From Calliphora vicina (Eukaryota; Arthropoda; Insecta; Diptera; Calliphoridae), in the NCBI RefSeq assembly GCF_958450345.1, contig NC_088780.1:129780226-129844225 (forward strand): a stretch of 64,000 bases of DNA, given 5' to 3'. Shown in pieces: positions 36,201 through 46,882 of this stretch; position 1 is the stretch's first letter; each line of letters opens with the position of its first letter. Below the pieces are notes generated by a model. It was not told where the DNA came from. It saw only the letters and a list, made by a program, of their open reading frames with translations, and did not search any database. The position numbers and the translations under genes are program-made.

Positions 36201-39200
36201 AATTCGCTAATAACTTGGCCAATAAGCGTTTAATCAAGAAAAGGAGCTCGATCTGTGATCACTCATATTTCTGACCAAAAATCGATTTTTTTATATAAAA
36301 ACTCAAAATATCTAAATTCGCTAATAACTTGGCCAATAAGCGTTTAATCAAGAAAATGACCTCCATCTGTGATCACTCATATTTCTGACCAAAAATCGAT
36401 TTTTTTATATAAAAACTCAAAATATCTAAATTCGCTAATAACTTGGCCAATAAGCGTTTAATCAAGAAAAGGAGTTCGATCTGTGATCACTCATATTTCT
36501 GACCAAAAATCGATTTTTTTATACAAAAACTCAAAATATCTAAATTCGCTAATAACTTGGCCAATAAGCGTTTAATCAAGAAAAGGAGCTCGATCTGTGA
36601 TCACACATATTTCTGACCAATAATCGATTTTTTTATATAAAAACTCAAAATATCTAAATTCGCTAATAACTTGGCCAATAAGCGTTTAATCAAGAAAAGG
36701 ACCTGCATCTGTGATCACTCATATTTCTGACCAAAAATCGATTTTTTATATAAAAACTCAAAATATCTAAATTCGCTAATAACTTGGCAATAAGCGCTTA
36801 ATAAAGAAAAGGAGTTCGATCTGTGATCACTCATATTTCTGACCAAAAATCGATTTTTTATATAAAAACTCAAAATATCTAAATTCGCTAATAACTTGGC
36901 CAATAAGCGTTTAATCAAGAAAAGGATCTCCATCTGTGATCACTCAATTTCTGACAAAAATCGATTTTTTATATAAAAACTCAAAATATCTAAATTCGCT
37001 AATAACTTGGCCAATAAGCGTTTAATCAAGAAGTGGACCTCCATCTGTGATCACTCATATTTCTGACCAAAAATTGATTTTTTATATAAAAACTCAAAAT
37101 ATCTAAATTCGCTAATAACTTGGCCAATAAGCGTTTAATTAAGAAAAGGACCTCCATCTGTGATCACTCATATTTCTGACCAAAAATCGATTTTTTATAT
37201 AAAAACTCAAAATATCTAAATTCGCTAATAACTTGGCAATAAGCGCTTAATAAAGAAAAGGAGTTCGATCTGTGATCACTCATATTTCTGACCAAAAATC
37301 GATTTTTTATATAAAGACTCAAAATATCTAAATTCGCTAATAACTTGGCCAATAAGCGTTTAATCAAGAAAAGGATCTCCATCTGTGATCACTCAATTTC
37401 TGACCAAAAATCGATTTTTTATATAAAAACTCAAAATATCTAAATTCGCTAATAACTTGGCCAATAAGCGTTTAATCAAGAAATGGACCTCCATCTGTGA
37501 TCACTCATATTTCTGACCAAAAATTGATTTTTTATATAAAAACTCAAAATATCTAAATTCGCTAATAACTTGGCCAATAAGCGTTTAATCAAGAAAAGGA
37601 GTTCGATCTGTGATCACTCATATTTCTGACCAAAAATCGATTTTTTTATACAAAAACTCAAAATATCTAAATTCGCTAATAACTTGGCCAATAAGCGTTT
37701 AATCAAGAAAAGGACCTCCATCTGTGATCACTCATATTTCTGACCAAAAATCGATTTTTTATATAAAAACTCAAAATATCTAAATTCGCTAATAACTTGG
37801 CAATAAGCGCTTAATAAAGAAAAGGAGTTCGATCTGTGATCACTCATATTTCTGACCAAAAATCGATTTTTTTATATAAAAACTCAAAATATCTAAATTC
37901 GCTAATAACTTGGCCAATAAGCGTTTAATCAAGAAAAGGACCTCCATCTGTGATCACTCATATTTCTGACCAAAAATCGATTTTTTATATAAAAACTCAA
38001 AATATCTAAATTCGCTAATAACTTGGCAATAAGCGCTTAATAAAGAAAAGGAGTTCGATCTGTGATCACTCATATTTCTGACCAAAAATCGATTTTTTAT
38101 ATAAAGACTCAAAATATCTAAATTCGCTAATAACTTGGCCAATAAGCGTTTAATCAAGAAAAGGATCTCCATCTGTGATCACTCAATTTCTGACCAAAAA
38201 TCGATTTTTTATATAAAAACTCAAAATATCTAAATTCGCTAATAACTTGGCCAATAAGCGTTTAATCAAGAAATGGACCTCCATCTGTGATCACTCATAT
38301 TTCTGACCAAAAATTGATTTTTTATATAAAAACTCAAAACATCTAAATTCGCTAATAACTTGGCCAATAAGCGTTTAATCAAGAAATGGACCTCCATCTG
38401 TGATCACTCATATTTCTGACCAAAAATTGATTTTTTATATAAAAACTCAAAATATCTAAATTCGCTAATAACTTGGCCAATAAGCGTTTAATCAAGAAAA
38501 GGAGTTCGATCTGTGATCACTCATATTTCTGACCAAAAATCGATTTTTTTATACAAAAACTCAAAATATCTAAATTCGCTAATAACTTGGCCAATAAGCG
38601 TTTAATCAAGAAAAGGAGCTCGATCTGTGATCACACATATTTCTGACCAATAATCGATTTTTTTATATAAAAACTCAAAATATCTAAATTCGCTAATAAC
38701 TTGGCCAATAAGCGTTTAATCAAGAAAAGGAGTTCGATCTGTGATCACTCATATTTCTGACCAAAAATCGATTTTTTATATAAAAACTCAAAATATCTAA
38801 ATTCGCTAATAACTTGGCCAATAAGCGTTTAATTAACAAAAGGAGTTCGATCTGTGATCACTCATATTTCTGACCAAAAATCGATTTTTTATATAAAAAC
38901 TCAAAATATCTAAATTAGCTAATAACTTGGCCAATAAGCGTTTAATCAAGAAAAGCAGTTCGATCTGTGATCACTTATATTTTTGACCAAAAATCGATTT
39001 TTTATATAAAAACTCAAAATATCTAAATTCGCTAATAACTTGGCCAATAAGCGTTTAATCAAGAAAAGCAGTTCGATCTGTGATCACTTATATTTTTGAC
39101 CAAAAATCGATTTTTTATATAAAAACTCAAAATATCTAAATTCGCTAATAACTTGGCCAATAAGCGTTTAATCAAGAAAAGGACCTCCATCTGTGATCAC

Positions 39201-39690
39201 TCACATTTCTGACCAAAAATCGATTTTTTTTATATAAAAACTCAAAATATCTAAATTCGATAATAACTTGACCAATGCGTTTAATCAAGAAAAGCAGTTC
39301 GATATGTGATCACTTATATTTCTGACCAAAAATAGATTTTTTATATAAAAACTCAAAATATCTAAATTCGTTAATAACTTGGCCAATAAGCGTTTAATCA
39401 AGAAAATGACCATATGTGATCACTCATATTTCTGACCAAAAATCGATTTTTTATATAAAAACTCAAAATATCTAAATTCGTTAATAACTTGGCCAATAAG
39501 TGTTTAATCAAGAAAATGACCATATGTGATCACTCATATTTCTGACCAAAAATCGATTTTTTATATAAAAACTCAAAATATCTAAATTCGCTAATAACTT
39601 GGCCAATAAGCGTTTAATCAAGAAAAGGAGCTCGATCTGTGATCACTCATATTTCAGACCAAAATTCGATTACTTATATAAAAACTTAAA
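33217..39690 (-). repeat. Approx. 113-bp satellite array in Helitron A2, about 49 units
   Basis: Same unit as 7064-18176, reverse-complemented (GTGATCACTCATATTTCTGA, CCAAAAATCGATTTTTTATA, and so on). A near-identical block recurs at 36715, 37164 and 37954, giving higher-order spacings of 449 and 790 bases, about four and seven monomers. A rearranged segment with repeated CATATAAAAACTTATTTCT occurs at about 33745 and again at about 35295. The array is interrupted by a hAT MITE at 34065-35039. Confidence 0.95.
34065..35039. mobile_element. hAT-type MITE inside the satellite, perfect 8-bp TSD
   Basis: Starts CAGGGAAACCAAAATATGC and ends GCATATTTCCGGTTTCCCTG. The flanks GTGATCAC at 34057-34064 and 35040-35047 are identical. 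GTGATCAC occurs in nearly every satellite unit and is itself palindromic. The interior has many GCATATTTTTGCATAT-like boxes and poly-A/T tracts. Near 34575-34615 the block AAAGGGTATATACACACAGC and the tail CTCTCTTACTTGTTTT look like the 3' end of another INE-1-type element. There is no transposase. Confidence 0.9.
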
Positions 39691-39964
39691 ATATGTGCAT
39701 TGATTTACGTGTAATCTGTTTTTGCAAGGCTTAGGTTTTCGACAACAAACTTATGTTCTTTGTCTCTCAGTAGCGCTTCTATGTATATTTTATTCTATGG
39801 CCTATATTTCAAACCGCTGCTTACGAATTCACAAATCGAACACAAGCATTTTTTTACCTTGAACAGGACAACGTCTGTCGGGTCAGCTAGTTTCATAATA
39901 AATAATGGCCCCAAAATTGGCATCATTTTTCTTTTTCAACATTGGGGCCATATTTCGCAGCGCC

Positions 39965-40329
39965 GATTCTACTGTATAATTATATTTTCAATGCTACGTT
40001 TAGTATTCAAGAAATTGCGGTAAGACCGACTCAAGACGGTCTTCGATTTTTGGGCGACAATGTATCAAATTGATATAAATAAAATAAGGCGCGTTTGAAA
40101 ATAATCTCTTCACTTTTTATTTCGAAAACATAAAAACAATATTAAATGCAATGTATTTAAAAGAGTAATACAAAAAAATTGCAGTAAAAATATTATTTTA
40201 TCCAAAAATAGCTTAAAATTTAGAGTGAATAAAAAAATTTACAATAAAATTTTTTTGCCTATATCAACCAGATCAGTTGCGAGTAACGGAGGGTTAAAAT
40301 AGTGAAAACTGTCTTTAGACAACACTTTT
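39965..40329. mobile_element. piggyBac-like right-end fragment
   Basis: From about 40066 the sequence parallels 48994-49190 (TGTATCAAATTGATAT, ATCTCTTCACTTTTTATTTC, GAAAACATAAAAACAATATT). It ends GCGAGTAACGGAGGG followed by TTAA at 40294-40297. The corresponding left end at 48951 is TTAACCCTCCGTTAGTCGC. A TTAA target with a CCC...GGG terminus is the piggyBac signature. The left end here is truncated or not recognised. Confidence 0.65.
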
Positions 40330-40385
40330 TATAACCTTCATCACCGTAGTAGGGAGGGTATAGTGGGTTAGTGCTGATGTTTTGT

Positions 40386-41541
40386 AGGTGGCATGTCATA
40401 GTGTCCATTGAAATAATGTCCATGGATATAATGACACTCCAAAAGTGTCATAGTGTCCATGGACATTATGTCATTCCGCGTAGTGTCAAAATGTCCATGT
40501 ATAATGTGTCGTAAAGTCCGTGGACATAATGACACTTTTGGAGTGCCATAATGTCCATGATATTTAAAAAATAATTTAAGTATTTATATTTTAATTTAAC
40601 TTCTATCGAATTTAACGTTGTAAATTTAAAGTAGTAATAAGACGATAGCTACGATTTTTAGTTATTATCTGAATTTTGCGGAGTTCAGAAGTCACAATTT
40701 TAAAGTTTAAAAAAGTGAAAGTGTTATTTTATTTGTCAAAAAACGGAGGTTCATTGAAAAAAATAAAGAACTTCCAATCCAAAAAAAATAATTTTTAATC
40801 ATTTATTTATGGGCGCCGTGAAATAAGGCCATAGGCAATAAGGCCATATGAAAATAGACCCATATCAGTGTAAAATAGCTTGTTATAATTACATACATAT
40901 TTATAAATATAATCATTTGCAAGAAAGACTTCATTTAGCGAAGCCGCCTGCCGCGTTCCATGGAGGAGAAAGCCCCTAAGAGCTGCCGCAGGCCGCCAAT
41001 AAGAAAAACCTTTTTCTGCGAAGCCGAATAGTTTCGCCATGCTACTGAGTGCAAAAAAACTTGTCTTCACAAATAACGTTTTCCTGTGTGGCGGCCTGCT
41101 GGGGCTCTTAGGGGCTTTCTCCTCCATAGAACGCGGCAGGCGGCTTTGCTAAATGATGCTTTTCTTGCAAATGATGATGTATACAGTAAAAGTGATTTCA
41201 GCGAATCCGGTGTTCGATTCAACCTAGAGTTTAAAGTTCTTTCGCGCGAGCAAAGGCCGGCAATACAGAAAAAATTAATATAAACAGAAAAAGACGTATG
41301 AAAATATGAACTGTTACTGGGATCAGATTTGTTCCAAAAATTTTATTAAAATGAGTTTATCTAAAAAAAATTGGACATTATGACATTTCAAAAGTGTCAT
41401 AATATCCATAAGCAAAGTGACATAGTGTCCATGGACATTATGACAATACTAAAGGTGACATAATGTCCATGGACATAATGTCACTTTTGGTGTGTCATTA
41501 TGTCCATGGACATTAGTCAATGGACACTGTGACATGCCACC
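40386..41541. mobile_element. 1.16-kb TIR element with 8-bp TSD and subterminal repeats
   Basis: The left end AGGTGGCATGTCATAGTGTC and right end GACACTGTGACATGCCACC are inverted repeats. The flanks TGTTTTGT at 40378-40385 and 41542-41549 are identical. Both ends hold multiple copies of the palindrome ATGTCCATGGACAT or close variants, alternating with ATGACACTTTTGGAG or its complement. This fits a non-autonomous hAT-like element with subterminal transposase-binding repeats. The interior contains a separate palindrome (40913-41175). Confidence 0.85.
40913..41175. repeat. Inner inverted repeat of a GC-rich block
   Basis: CATTTGCAAGAAAGACTTCA, TTTAGCGAAGCCGCCTGCCG and GGAGGAGAAAGCCCCTAAGA on the left are mirrored by CTTAGGGGCTTTCTCCTCC, CGCGGCAGGCGGCTTTGCTA and GCTTTTCTTGCAAATGATG on the right. 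The arms are about 85 bp, separated by about 85 bp. It is markedly richer in G+C than the surrounding DNA. The two open frames here (40807-41127 minus, 41086-41283 plus) are both products of this palindrome and share RGFLLH-R-TRQAA-LN; they are not genes. Confidence 0.75.
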
Positions 41542-41920
41542 TGTTTTGTTATTTCTCCTAGCCCGTCTACTACTGCCCTATTTGAAAATAGTTAAACGCT
41601 CATAAATATCTTAATTATAAACATATCCAAACAAAATTCAGCACAATTACGTTTTATTTAATAGCTCCCATATAAGGCCCGCTTCCGAAAATCACTTTAT
41701 CGAGCATAAATATCTTAAAAATATTGGTATTCAAATAAGATTCAATACAAATAATTTTCATATCAAAAGAAAACTGTTTATAAGCCCGACTATACTTTTT
41801 TAGTTGTTTACATTTATTATACTTCCCAATATATTCTGACAAGTCGTTTGTCAGCTATGATCAATCAAGTGCAAAAAGTCAACAAATCGAAAATTATTTT
41901 ATAATATATGTATTTGAAGT

Positions 41921-42860
41921 AAAGATGCTAATCGGGACTGACTGATCCCGATCCGGGGTTTTGGGATTTTCGGGAAATCTAAAATCCCGAAAATTATAGA
42001 AAGAAACGTACATAATTATGTCTTTACAATTAAAAGAAAATTTTTTATTTAGCAATTAATTTATATTAGACACTAAAAAGCATAAAATACTTGCATGAGT
42101 GAATTATATAAGAAGAAATGGTGGGTCGATTTTTTTCACGAAAAATCGTATAGCAGAAAATTTCCTCAAGAAACCATAGGTCTAAAATCAAATCCTATCT
42201 TGCGAATTTCGTCTTTTATCCAATGATATTTCAGTATTTTTTTTTTTAATAGTTTTTTTATTGGATAAAATACGAAATATGCAAGATAGGATTTCATTTT
42301 AGACCTATGGTTTCTTGATGAAACTTTCTTAGAATTTTCCGTAGTTTGCGTTTCTGCTATACGTTTTTTTAGTTTTTGATCGCCCATTCATATCGACCCA
42401 GCCTAATGTACATACTGGTAAAAACAATACCTTATCTTTTATCTTTTAGCAATCGAAATATTTTCATTTTGTTCTAGCTCCTCATCTGAGATAAAATCTA
42501 TTTCATTTGAAGAGGATTTAAATTGAGTTTTGTTAGACAACTTACAAAAAAGGTGAAGAAATGATTTTATAGAGCCCCACTCAAGGAAAACCAAAAATAC
42601 CGTTTTCCTTTATTAACTATATTGTAGCAGTAGTTGAGCTTAACAACTTTTCTGAACATCACTTTGTGATATTTGGGCATGTAGAATGTCAAAATGCATG
42701 AAAAAGGCACACAAAAATGACAATTTCCCCTATTTATTTATGAAAAACGGGATTTCGAAAATCCCGGGATTTAAAATTAAAAAATCCCAGGCTTCGGGAT
42801 TTAAGTTGTCCCAAAAACCCCGGGATTTTCGGGAACGGGATTCCCCGTTTGGCATCTCAA
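41921..42860. mobile_element. hAT-type non-autonomous element, 0.94 kb
   Basis: The flanks ATTTGAAGT (41912-41920 and 42861-42869) are identical. The left end runs AAAGATGCTAATCGGGAC and the right end GGGATTCCCCGTTTGGCATC. Subterminal GGGATTTTCGGG, AATCCCGAAAA and AATCCCGGGATTT motifs fill both ends. A long internal inverted repeat surrounds 42165-42390: GAAACCATAGGTCTAAAAT against ATTTTAGACCTATGGTTTC. The exact outermost base is ambiguous by one or two positions. Confidence 0.75.
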
Positions 42861-42914
42861 ATTTGAAGTGAACAAATATAAAAAGTTTGATTTAAAATCG
42901 AAATAGTGTAGGCC

Positions 42915-43096
42915 ATAGAGAATTATACATAGAGACGAGACACTCCGATTTGTCAAACAAAAGTACAACAAATCATATGTCTGATTCAACAACAAAATAC
43001 ATTAACTAGCATGTATTTTGTTGTTGCAAGAGATAGGTTTTTGACAACAGATTTAGGTTTTTGACCGTTACGTCTCGTCTCTATGTTACCCTATGG
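42915..43096. mobile_element. 182-bp palindromic MITE with 8-bp TSD
   Basis: ACATAGAGACGAGAC near the left end is mirrored by GTCTCGTCTCTATGT near the right end, with CATAG/CTATG at the edges. TGTAGGCC flanks it on both sides (42907-42914 and 43097-43104). It contains the AGGTTTTTGACAACAG motif seen near 30490 and in the 3' part of Helitron A. Confidence 0.75.
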
Positions 43097-43104
43097 TGTA
43101 GGCC

Positions 43105-43640
43105 TTCTCAAGACGGTATTGCCGGTTTGTGTGTACACAAATTTACCCCTCTATTACATTGTTTGCTTATGGTACTATTATTTGCATCCTTTTATTTTAC
43201 TATTGTGTTAAAGATGGATCTTAACAAACGTTCTTATAAGAAAAATATCAATTTGGAGCAAATGTCTGTAGAACAATTTCTCGAGTTCATCGATTCTGTA
43301 GAGTTCTGTAGACAGCACAGACGAATGTATTGATAGCGATGACAGTGTTGCTGATTCCACTTATGTTCCAAAGACGAAACAGCATCTCCGAAAATACATG
43401 CCCAATAAGCCGCTTCAAAGGGGAGTCAAATTGTTTGTGCTTTGTCATTCAAACGGTTTTGCCTACCGTTTTGAGATCTACAATGGGTCCGGAGATAATA
43501 TCATATTACCTGCAACACCGAACATTGGTGCTACCTTAAATGTTTGGAGATTCCTAATTTAATTGATAACTTTTACACATCGAAGCAGCTATTAGTTACG
43601 AGCCAGAGGAATTTATGGTTTGGGTACAATGAGAGGTAGT
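43105..43640 (+). pseudogene. piggyBac-like transposase remnant
   Basis: In one frame after a frameshift near 43310, the plus strand reads an acidic N-terminal tail (DECIDSDDSVADSTY). It then reads KQHLRKYMPNKPLQRGVKLF and LCHSNGFAYRFEIYNG, the piggyBac block K-x-Y-(M/L)-P-x-K-P-x-(K/R)-R-G-x-K followed by the FEIYxG strand. Later, in another frame, IDNFYTSKQLL (about 43562-43595) matches the DN-(F/Y)-(F/Y)-T-S-x-x-L block, where D is the second catalytic acid. Direct fusion of the acidic tail to the YMPxKP block shows that the region containing the first catalytic Asp is deleted. It is related by the CTCAAGACGGT motif to the piggyBac-like end at 40035. Confidence 0.75.
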
Positions 43641-43820
43641 AATTTTTGTTTGTCATATTTCTTATGGATCAGGATTTGCTCCTGATTTTGCTTGCGAGCG
43701 ACAGCGAAATGAACAAAGAGCAGAGATGATTTTGTGTAGAATACATGACCTAAAGCCGCCCGTCATCGGCATATGTAGGTATTGAATGTTCCAGAAGAAC
43801 AGCTTCTGGTGAACAACAAT
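43641..43820. other. Unassigned stretch between piggyBac and LINE remnants
   Basis: Less AT-rich than average. No frame or terminal structure was recognised. It could be the continuation of either neighbour. Confidence 0.35.
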
Positions 43821-45416
43821 CATAGGTTCCTCGGTATGATAGAAAGCAAAAGAAATTCATCGAAATCAACGATATTCAAATTATTCGAAAATACAAAGAT
43901 CACATGTGAAGTGTGATGGAGTAGACTCGCAATATTAATTTTATACAAACATCTGCACGCCGATGAAGCCAATGCTTCCAATAATGTCTCCGATAAAGAA
44001 CTGTTTTTTTTTTCTCTTGAACCAGCACTCAGGGGATGACTCCTACTCATGCAAAGCATTGTGTTGGAAGTAGGAAAATAGGTTATGGGAGGGTGGATAG
44101 AGGGAGTAGTGTTTGTGAACATTTGATTTGAATTTCCCTGTATTGAAAGTGACACGAAAGACTTCAGAAGGAAGCTTATTCCACATACGGACAGTACGGC
44201 TAAAGAACGAATTTTCCCTGTAGTGTGTTGTGCGATCCAATGTCCAGTCGACAACGAATTGATGTGCCCTTGCCGAAGAGCGTGTGTTGCGTAAAAAACT
44301 ACGGGTTTCGGGAACAAGTGCCCTAATTTCAGCAGAGCACATACCATTGTAATATCGGTAGAACAGTGAAACACAACCCACATTGCGACGATGTTCCAGT
44401 GAGTCAGTAGAGTTTTCAAAACCAATTCCGACAATGATTGGATTCTATGACAACCCCGAATTTTTGTGAGTCCTTATTAGTTATTTAAATTTGGAATTAT
44501 GAAAAATTTAAGCAATTTAATAAATTTAAATATATATGAAGATTTATTCGTCTTATTCGATTATTCTACATAAAATAGTTCAAATTATTCGTTATTCGAA
44601 AATGTCCATTTTTAAATTGTTCGAATAATTATTCGTAAGAAGTCGATTAATCGAACGATCATTAGTCGATTGAATACCCTACTGTCACCGATAATCATCT
44701 TCGCCCTCTCCTGTACGCGGTCGAGTAACTCCAAAATAGACTTCGAAGCACCGGCCCACACATGAGCGTTGTATTCCATTTTAGGTCGGATATAAGTAAA
44801 TAGTAAGGAGATCATATGGAGTGAATTATTTCTTACACCGTTTTAGAAAACCAAGGCACTTGAATGCTTCTTTCGACACTCGAAAAATGTGTTTTGTTCA
44901 GCGGACATCGCACTGAATACTCATGCCTAGAACATCAAGAGCTTCCGATTCCTTAATATTTACACCACCCATAAAAACAGATGGAGCAACATGATCTGTT
45001 GTGCGTTTGTGAGTTAACATACAGCATTGAGTCTTGCGTGCATTGAAATCGACTCTATTCGCACAACCCCATTCAGAGATTGTCACAAGATCTTGGTTGA
45101 GCGTATCATTCATGTTTTGCCTCATTGCCCCAATCTCCGACAGACTGGGTCTATAATTGTAGGCATATGAATGGCAAATGTTGTTGTCATCTGGAAAAGA
45201 GTAGATAGGGTTGGAAGTTTGACGTAGAAGGTCGTTTAGAAAGATAAGAAATAAAGTAGGAGAAAGGACGGAGCCTTGCTGTACCCCTGAATTGATCTTG
45301 AACTCGTTTGATGAAATTCCATCTATAACAACTCGTATAGTGTGATCTCAGAGAAAGCTCGATATAAATCGAGAGAAGTTTTTACCTGGCGTTCGTTCAG
45401 AATGTTTTTTCGCCTG
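43821..45416 (-). pseudogene. Non-LTR retrotransposon reverse transcriptase, 5'-truncated
   Basis: The minus strand encodes, in order, VVIDGISSNEFKINSGVQQG and SVLSPTLFLIFLNDLL (reverse-transcriptase palm), then SFPDDNNICHSYAYN. The last is the catalytic (F/Y)ADD box, changed here to FPDD. NRVDFNARKTQCCMLTHKR, ALDVLGMSIQCDVR, YIRPKMEYNAHVWAGASKS and LLDRVQERAKMIIGD (thumb region) follow. The C-terminal segment VSLFYRYYNGMCSAEI, FFSRTVRMWNKLPSEVF and KSNVHKHYSL is at 44043-44381. Stops and frame changes divide it. It is interrupted at 44440-44681 by a hAT end fragment. The 5' end (endonuclease domain) is absent, as is usual for 5'-truncated LINEs. It resembles jockey/CR1-type elements, but the clade is not certain. 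The long minus-strand open frame 43820-44434 is the wrong phase. Confidence 0.85.
44440..44681 (-). mobile_element. hAT end fragment inserted in the LINE remnant
   Basis: The right part reads TTCGAATAATTATTCGTAAG, TCGATTAATCGAACGATCAT and then GAATACCCTA (ending 44681), the inverted terminus of the 22076/46614/56035 hAT family. The left boundary near 44440 is not a recognisable terminus and there is no 8-bp duplication, so it is a broken copy. Confidence 0.75.
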
Positions 45417-45473
45417 AAAATTAAAACTTACGGTTCTATTGATTGTATCCAGTTGAAAAAAAATATTGGCTTA

Positions 45474-45600
45474 CCCCCATTAACACCAAGTCTGGTTATG
45501 TGTTAACTAATAGTTAAACTGACAGTTTTCATACAAAAATATGTTTAACCGACAGTATAACTATTAGTTAGAGCATAACCTGGCTTCGAGTTAATGGGGG
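45474..45600. mobile_element. PIF/Harbinger-like MITE, 127 bp
   Basis: CCCCCATTAACACC at the left pairs with GTTAATGGGGG at the right, and the pairing continues inward (GGTTATG against CATAACC, AACTAATAGTTA against ACTATTAGTT). The flanks are TTA at 45471-45473 and 45601-45603, a 3-bp TWA-type duplication as in PIF/Harbinger elements. Confidence 0.75.
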
Positions 45601-45603
45601 TTA

Positions 45604-46613
45604 ATCGGATAATTTTTACGGTCTTGTCGGTTAGAGGTTAATTTATTACAGTTAAAATAAGAGATAAAACAGTAACTATTACCGTTTGTGGAGGTAAAAT
45701 TTGTCAGTTAAAAATAACTGATAAATCATTAGTTGCTAATGTTTTGTAGTTTGTTTGTTAGTTAAAACTAAAATCAAATCAATAATTTTTATGAAACTTG
45801 TTGGTTTAAAAAAATTAACATTTAAAAATAATTTTTGATTTTATTGAAATATAAGCGATTATAGTTGCTATTAATGATATTTTGAGTGTAGTATCTAGTT
45901 ATAAAATTCATAATTTTAGCTATTTTTTCATAATAGTCTAGTAAATTAAGTAGTAATTAAGTATGTACGCCAGATTGAACAACCTTCCATGCATTTATTT
46001 AATAATGTTGCAAAATTCCTTATAAAATAATTTTCTTATCATTTACTTCATTTATTGTTATTTGACTTTTCGAACAATTGAATTATTGTTCTACTTTATG
46101 TTCGCGTTAATTAAGAGTATTCCTTCATATAATGTCCTTTATTTAAAGTTTTTTTTTCATTTCACTTGCCCTATTTCTCATTCTTCATTCATTCATTCAT
46201 TAGAAGACAAAATTAACTTTCTTCTGTTATTCTTCTGCTATTTCTTTTACAATTATAAATCATTTATATTGATTGTCTTTATCTGGAAACATCATCATTG
46301 TTGAAGTTGTTTTCATAAATTAACTGTAAGTAATTACGCAGCAACAAGTTGTGATAGCTTTTATTTGCCCCTTTCTTTTCTGATAATTTTATTTTTATTA
46401 CTCGTGGTATTTTTTTGCAAACATGTTTTATAAAATGCGAACAAGTAGTAGGAAAATAATTGACAGTTATGTTGGGTTAAAGGGGGTTTTGTGGAGAAGA
46501 CCTTGTATTAAAACAATAAAAGAAGATCTTAAAAATAATTTTATGGGTTCTGGGTTTTTTTTTTATTCAATTATTATTTGTTTCGTTGACATTAAACAAA
46601 TAAGAGTCTTGAG
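45604..46613. other. About 1 kb without recognisable gene or element
   Basis: AT-rich DNA, with a short ATTC repeat near 46186-46200. The plus-strand frames at 46062-46304 and 46423-46647 encode hydrophobic low-complexity peptides; the second runs into the hAT end, so it is not a gene. Confidence 0.45.
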
Positions 46614-46882
46614 TAGGCTATTCATTCGGGTAATGATGTTCGATTAATCGAATAATTTCTTACGAATAATTATTCGAACAATTTTATGTAGAATAATCGA
46701 ATAAAACGAATAAATGTTCATATGTATATATTTAAATTTATTAAATTGCTTAAACATTTCCATAACTCCTAATTTATATAAGTAATAATGACTCACAAAA
46801 ATTGTATTGTTTCTGAAATTCGATAAATAACTAAATGATAAAGGGAGTCTTTCGATCGTTGTAGATGAGTGGTCCGATAGCT

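Larger units (their letters stand above)
33132..39890 (+). mobile_element. Helitron A2, 5'-truncated, satellite-bearing
   Basis: The 3' end (39670-39890) matches Helitron A1: GGCTTAGGTTTTCGACAAC, CTCTCAGTAGCGCTTCTATG and AACGTCTGTCGGGTCAGCTAG (last 20 bases ending 39890), followed by T. The 5' side starts abruptly at CTTACGCCCACTTTTTTCG, which corresponds to an internal position about 120 bases inside A1 (GATTTATCTAAAATCGGAAA follows in both). The TCTATATA terminus is therefore absent. The orientation of the satellite relative to the Helitron ends is the same as in A1. Confidence 0.85.
32817..39964. mobile_element. TIR element split by Helitron A2
   Basis: GGCGCTGCGAATTATGGCCC at 32817 is mirrored by GGGGCCATATTTCGCAGCGCC (20 of its bases) ending at 39964. 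The outer flanks are GATTCTAAC and GATTCTACT, an imperfect direct repeat of 7 out of 9. Inside are repeated GGGGCC and CCCCAAAA boxes near both ends. Original element sequence survives only at about 32817-33130 and 39891-39964; the rest is the inserted Helitron. The overlapping plus-strand frame at 32844-33035 is not convincing as coding. Confidence 0.7.
40330..41808 (+). mobile_element. INE-1/DINE-1-like element interrupted by a TIR element
   Basis: 5' part (40330-40385): TATAACCTTCATCACCGTAG, AGGGAGGGTATAGTGG and TTAGTGCTGATGTTTTGT. 3' part (41542-41808): TTTCTCCTAGCCC, AATAGCTCCCATATAAGGCC and TTCCGAAAATCACTTTAT, then a degenerate end AAGCCCGACTATAC and TAGTTGTTT. The middle and terminal blocks are more decayed than in neighbouring copies. 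Confidence 0.75.

Noticed and set aside
40807..41283. Two overlapping frames with shared RGFLLH and TRQAA motifs, as if paralogous genes
   Set aside because: They are read from the two arms of one inverted repeat inside a TIR element.
43820..44434. 204-codon minus-strand open frame, the longest in the window
   Set aside because: It is out of phase with the reverse-transcriptase C terminus (44043-44381), whose motifs are clearly recognisable. Its residues match no family.
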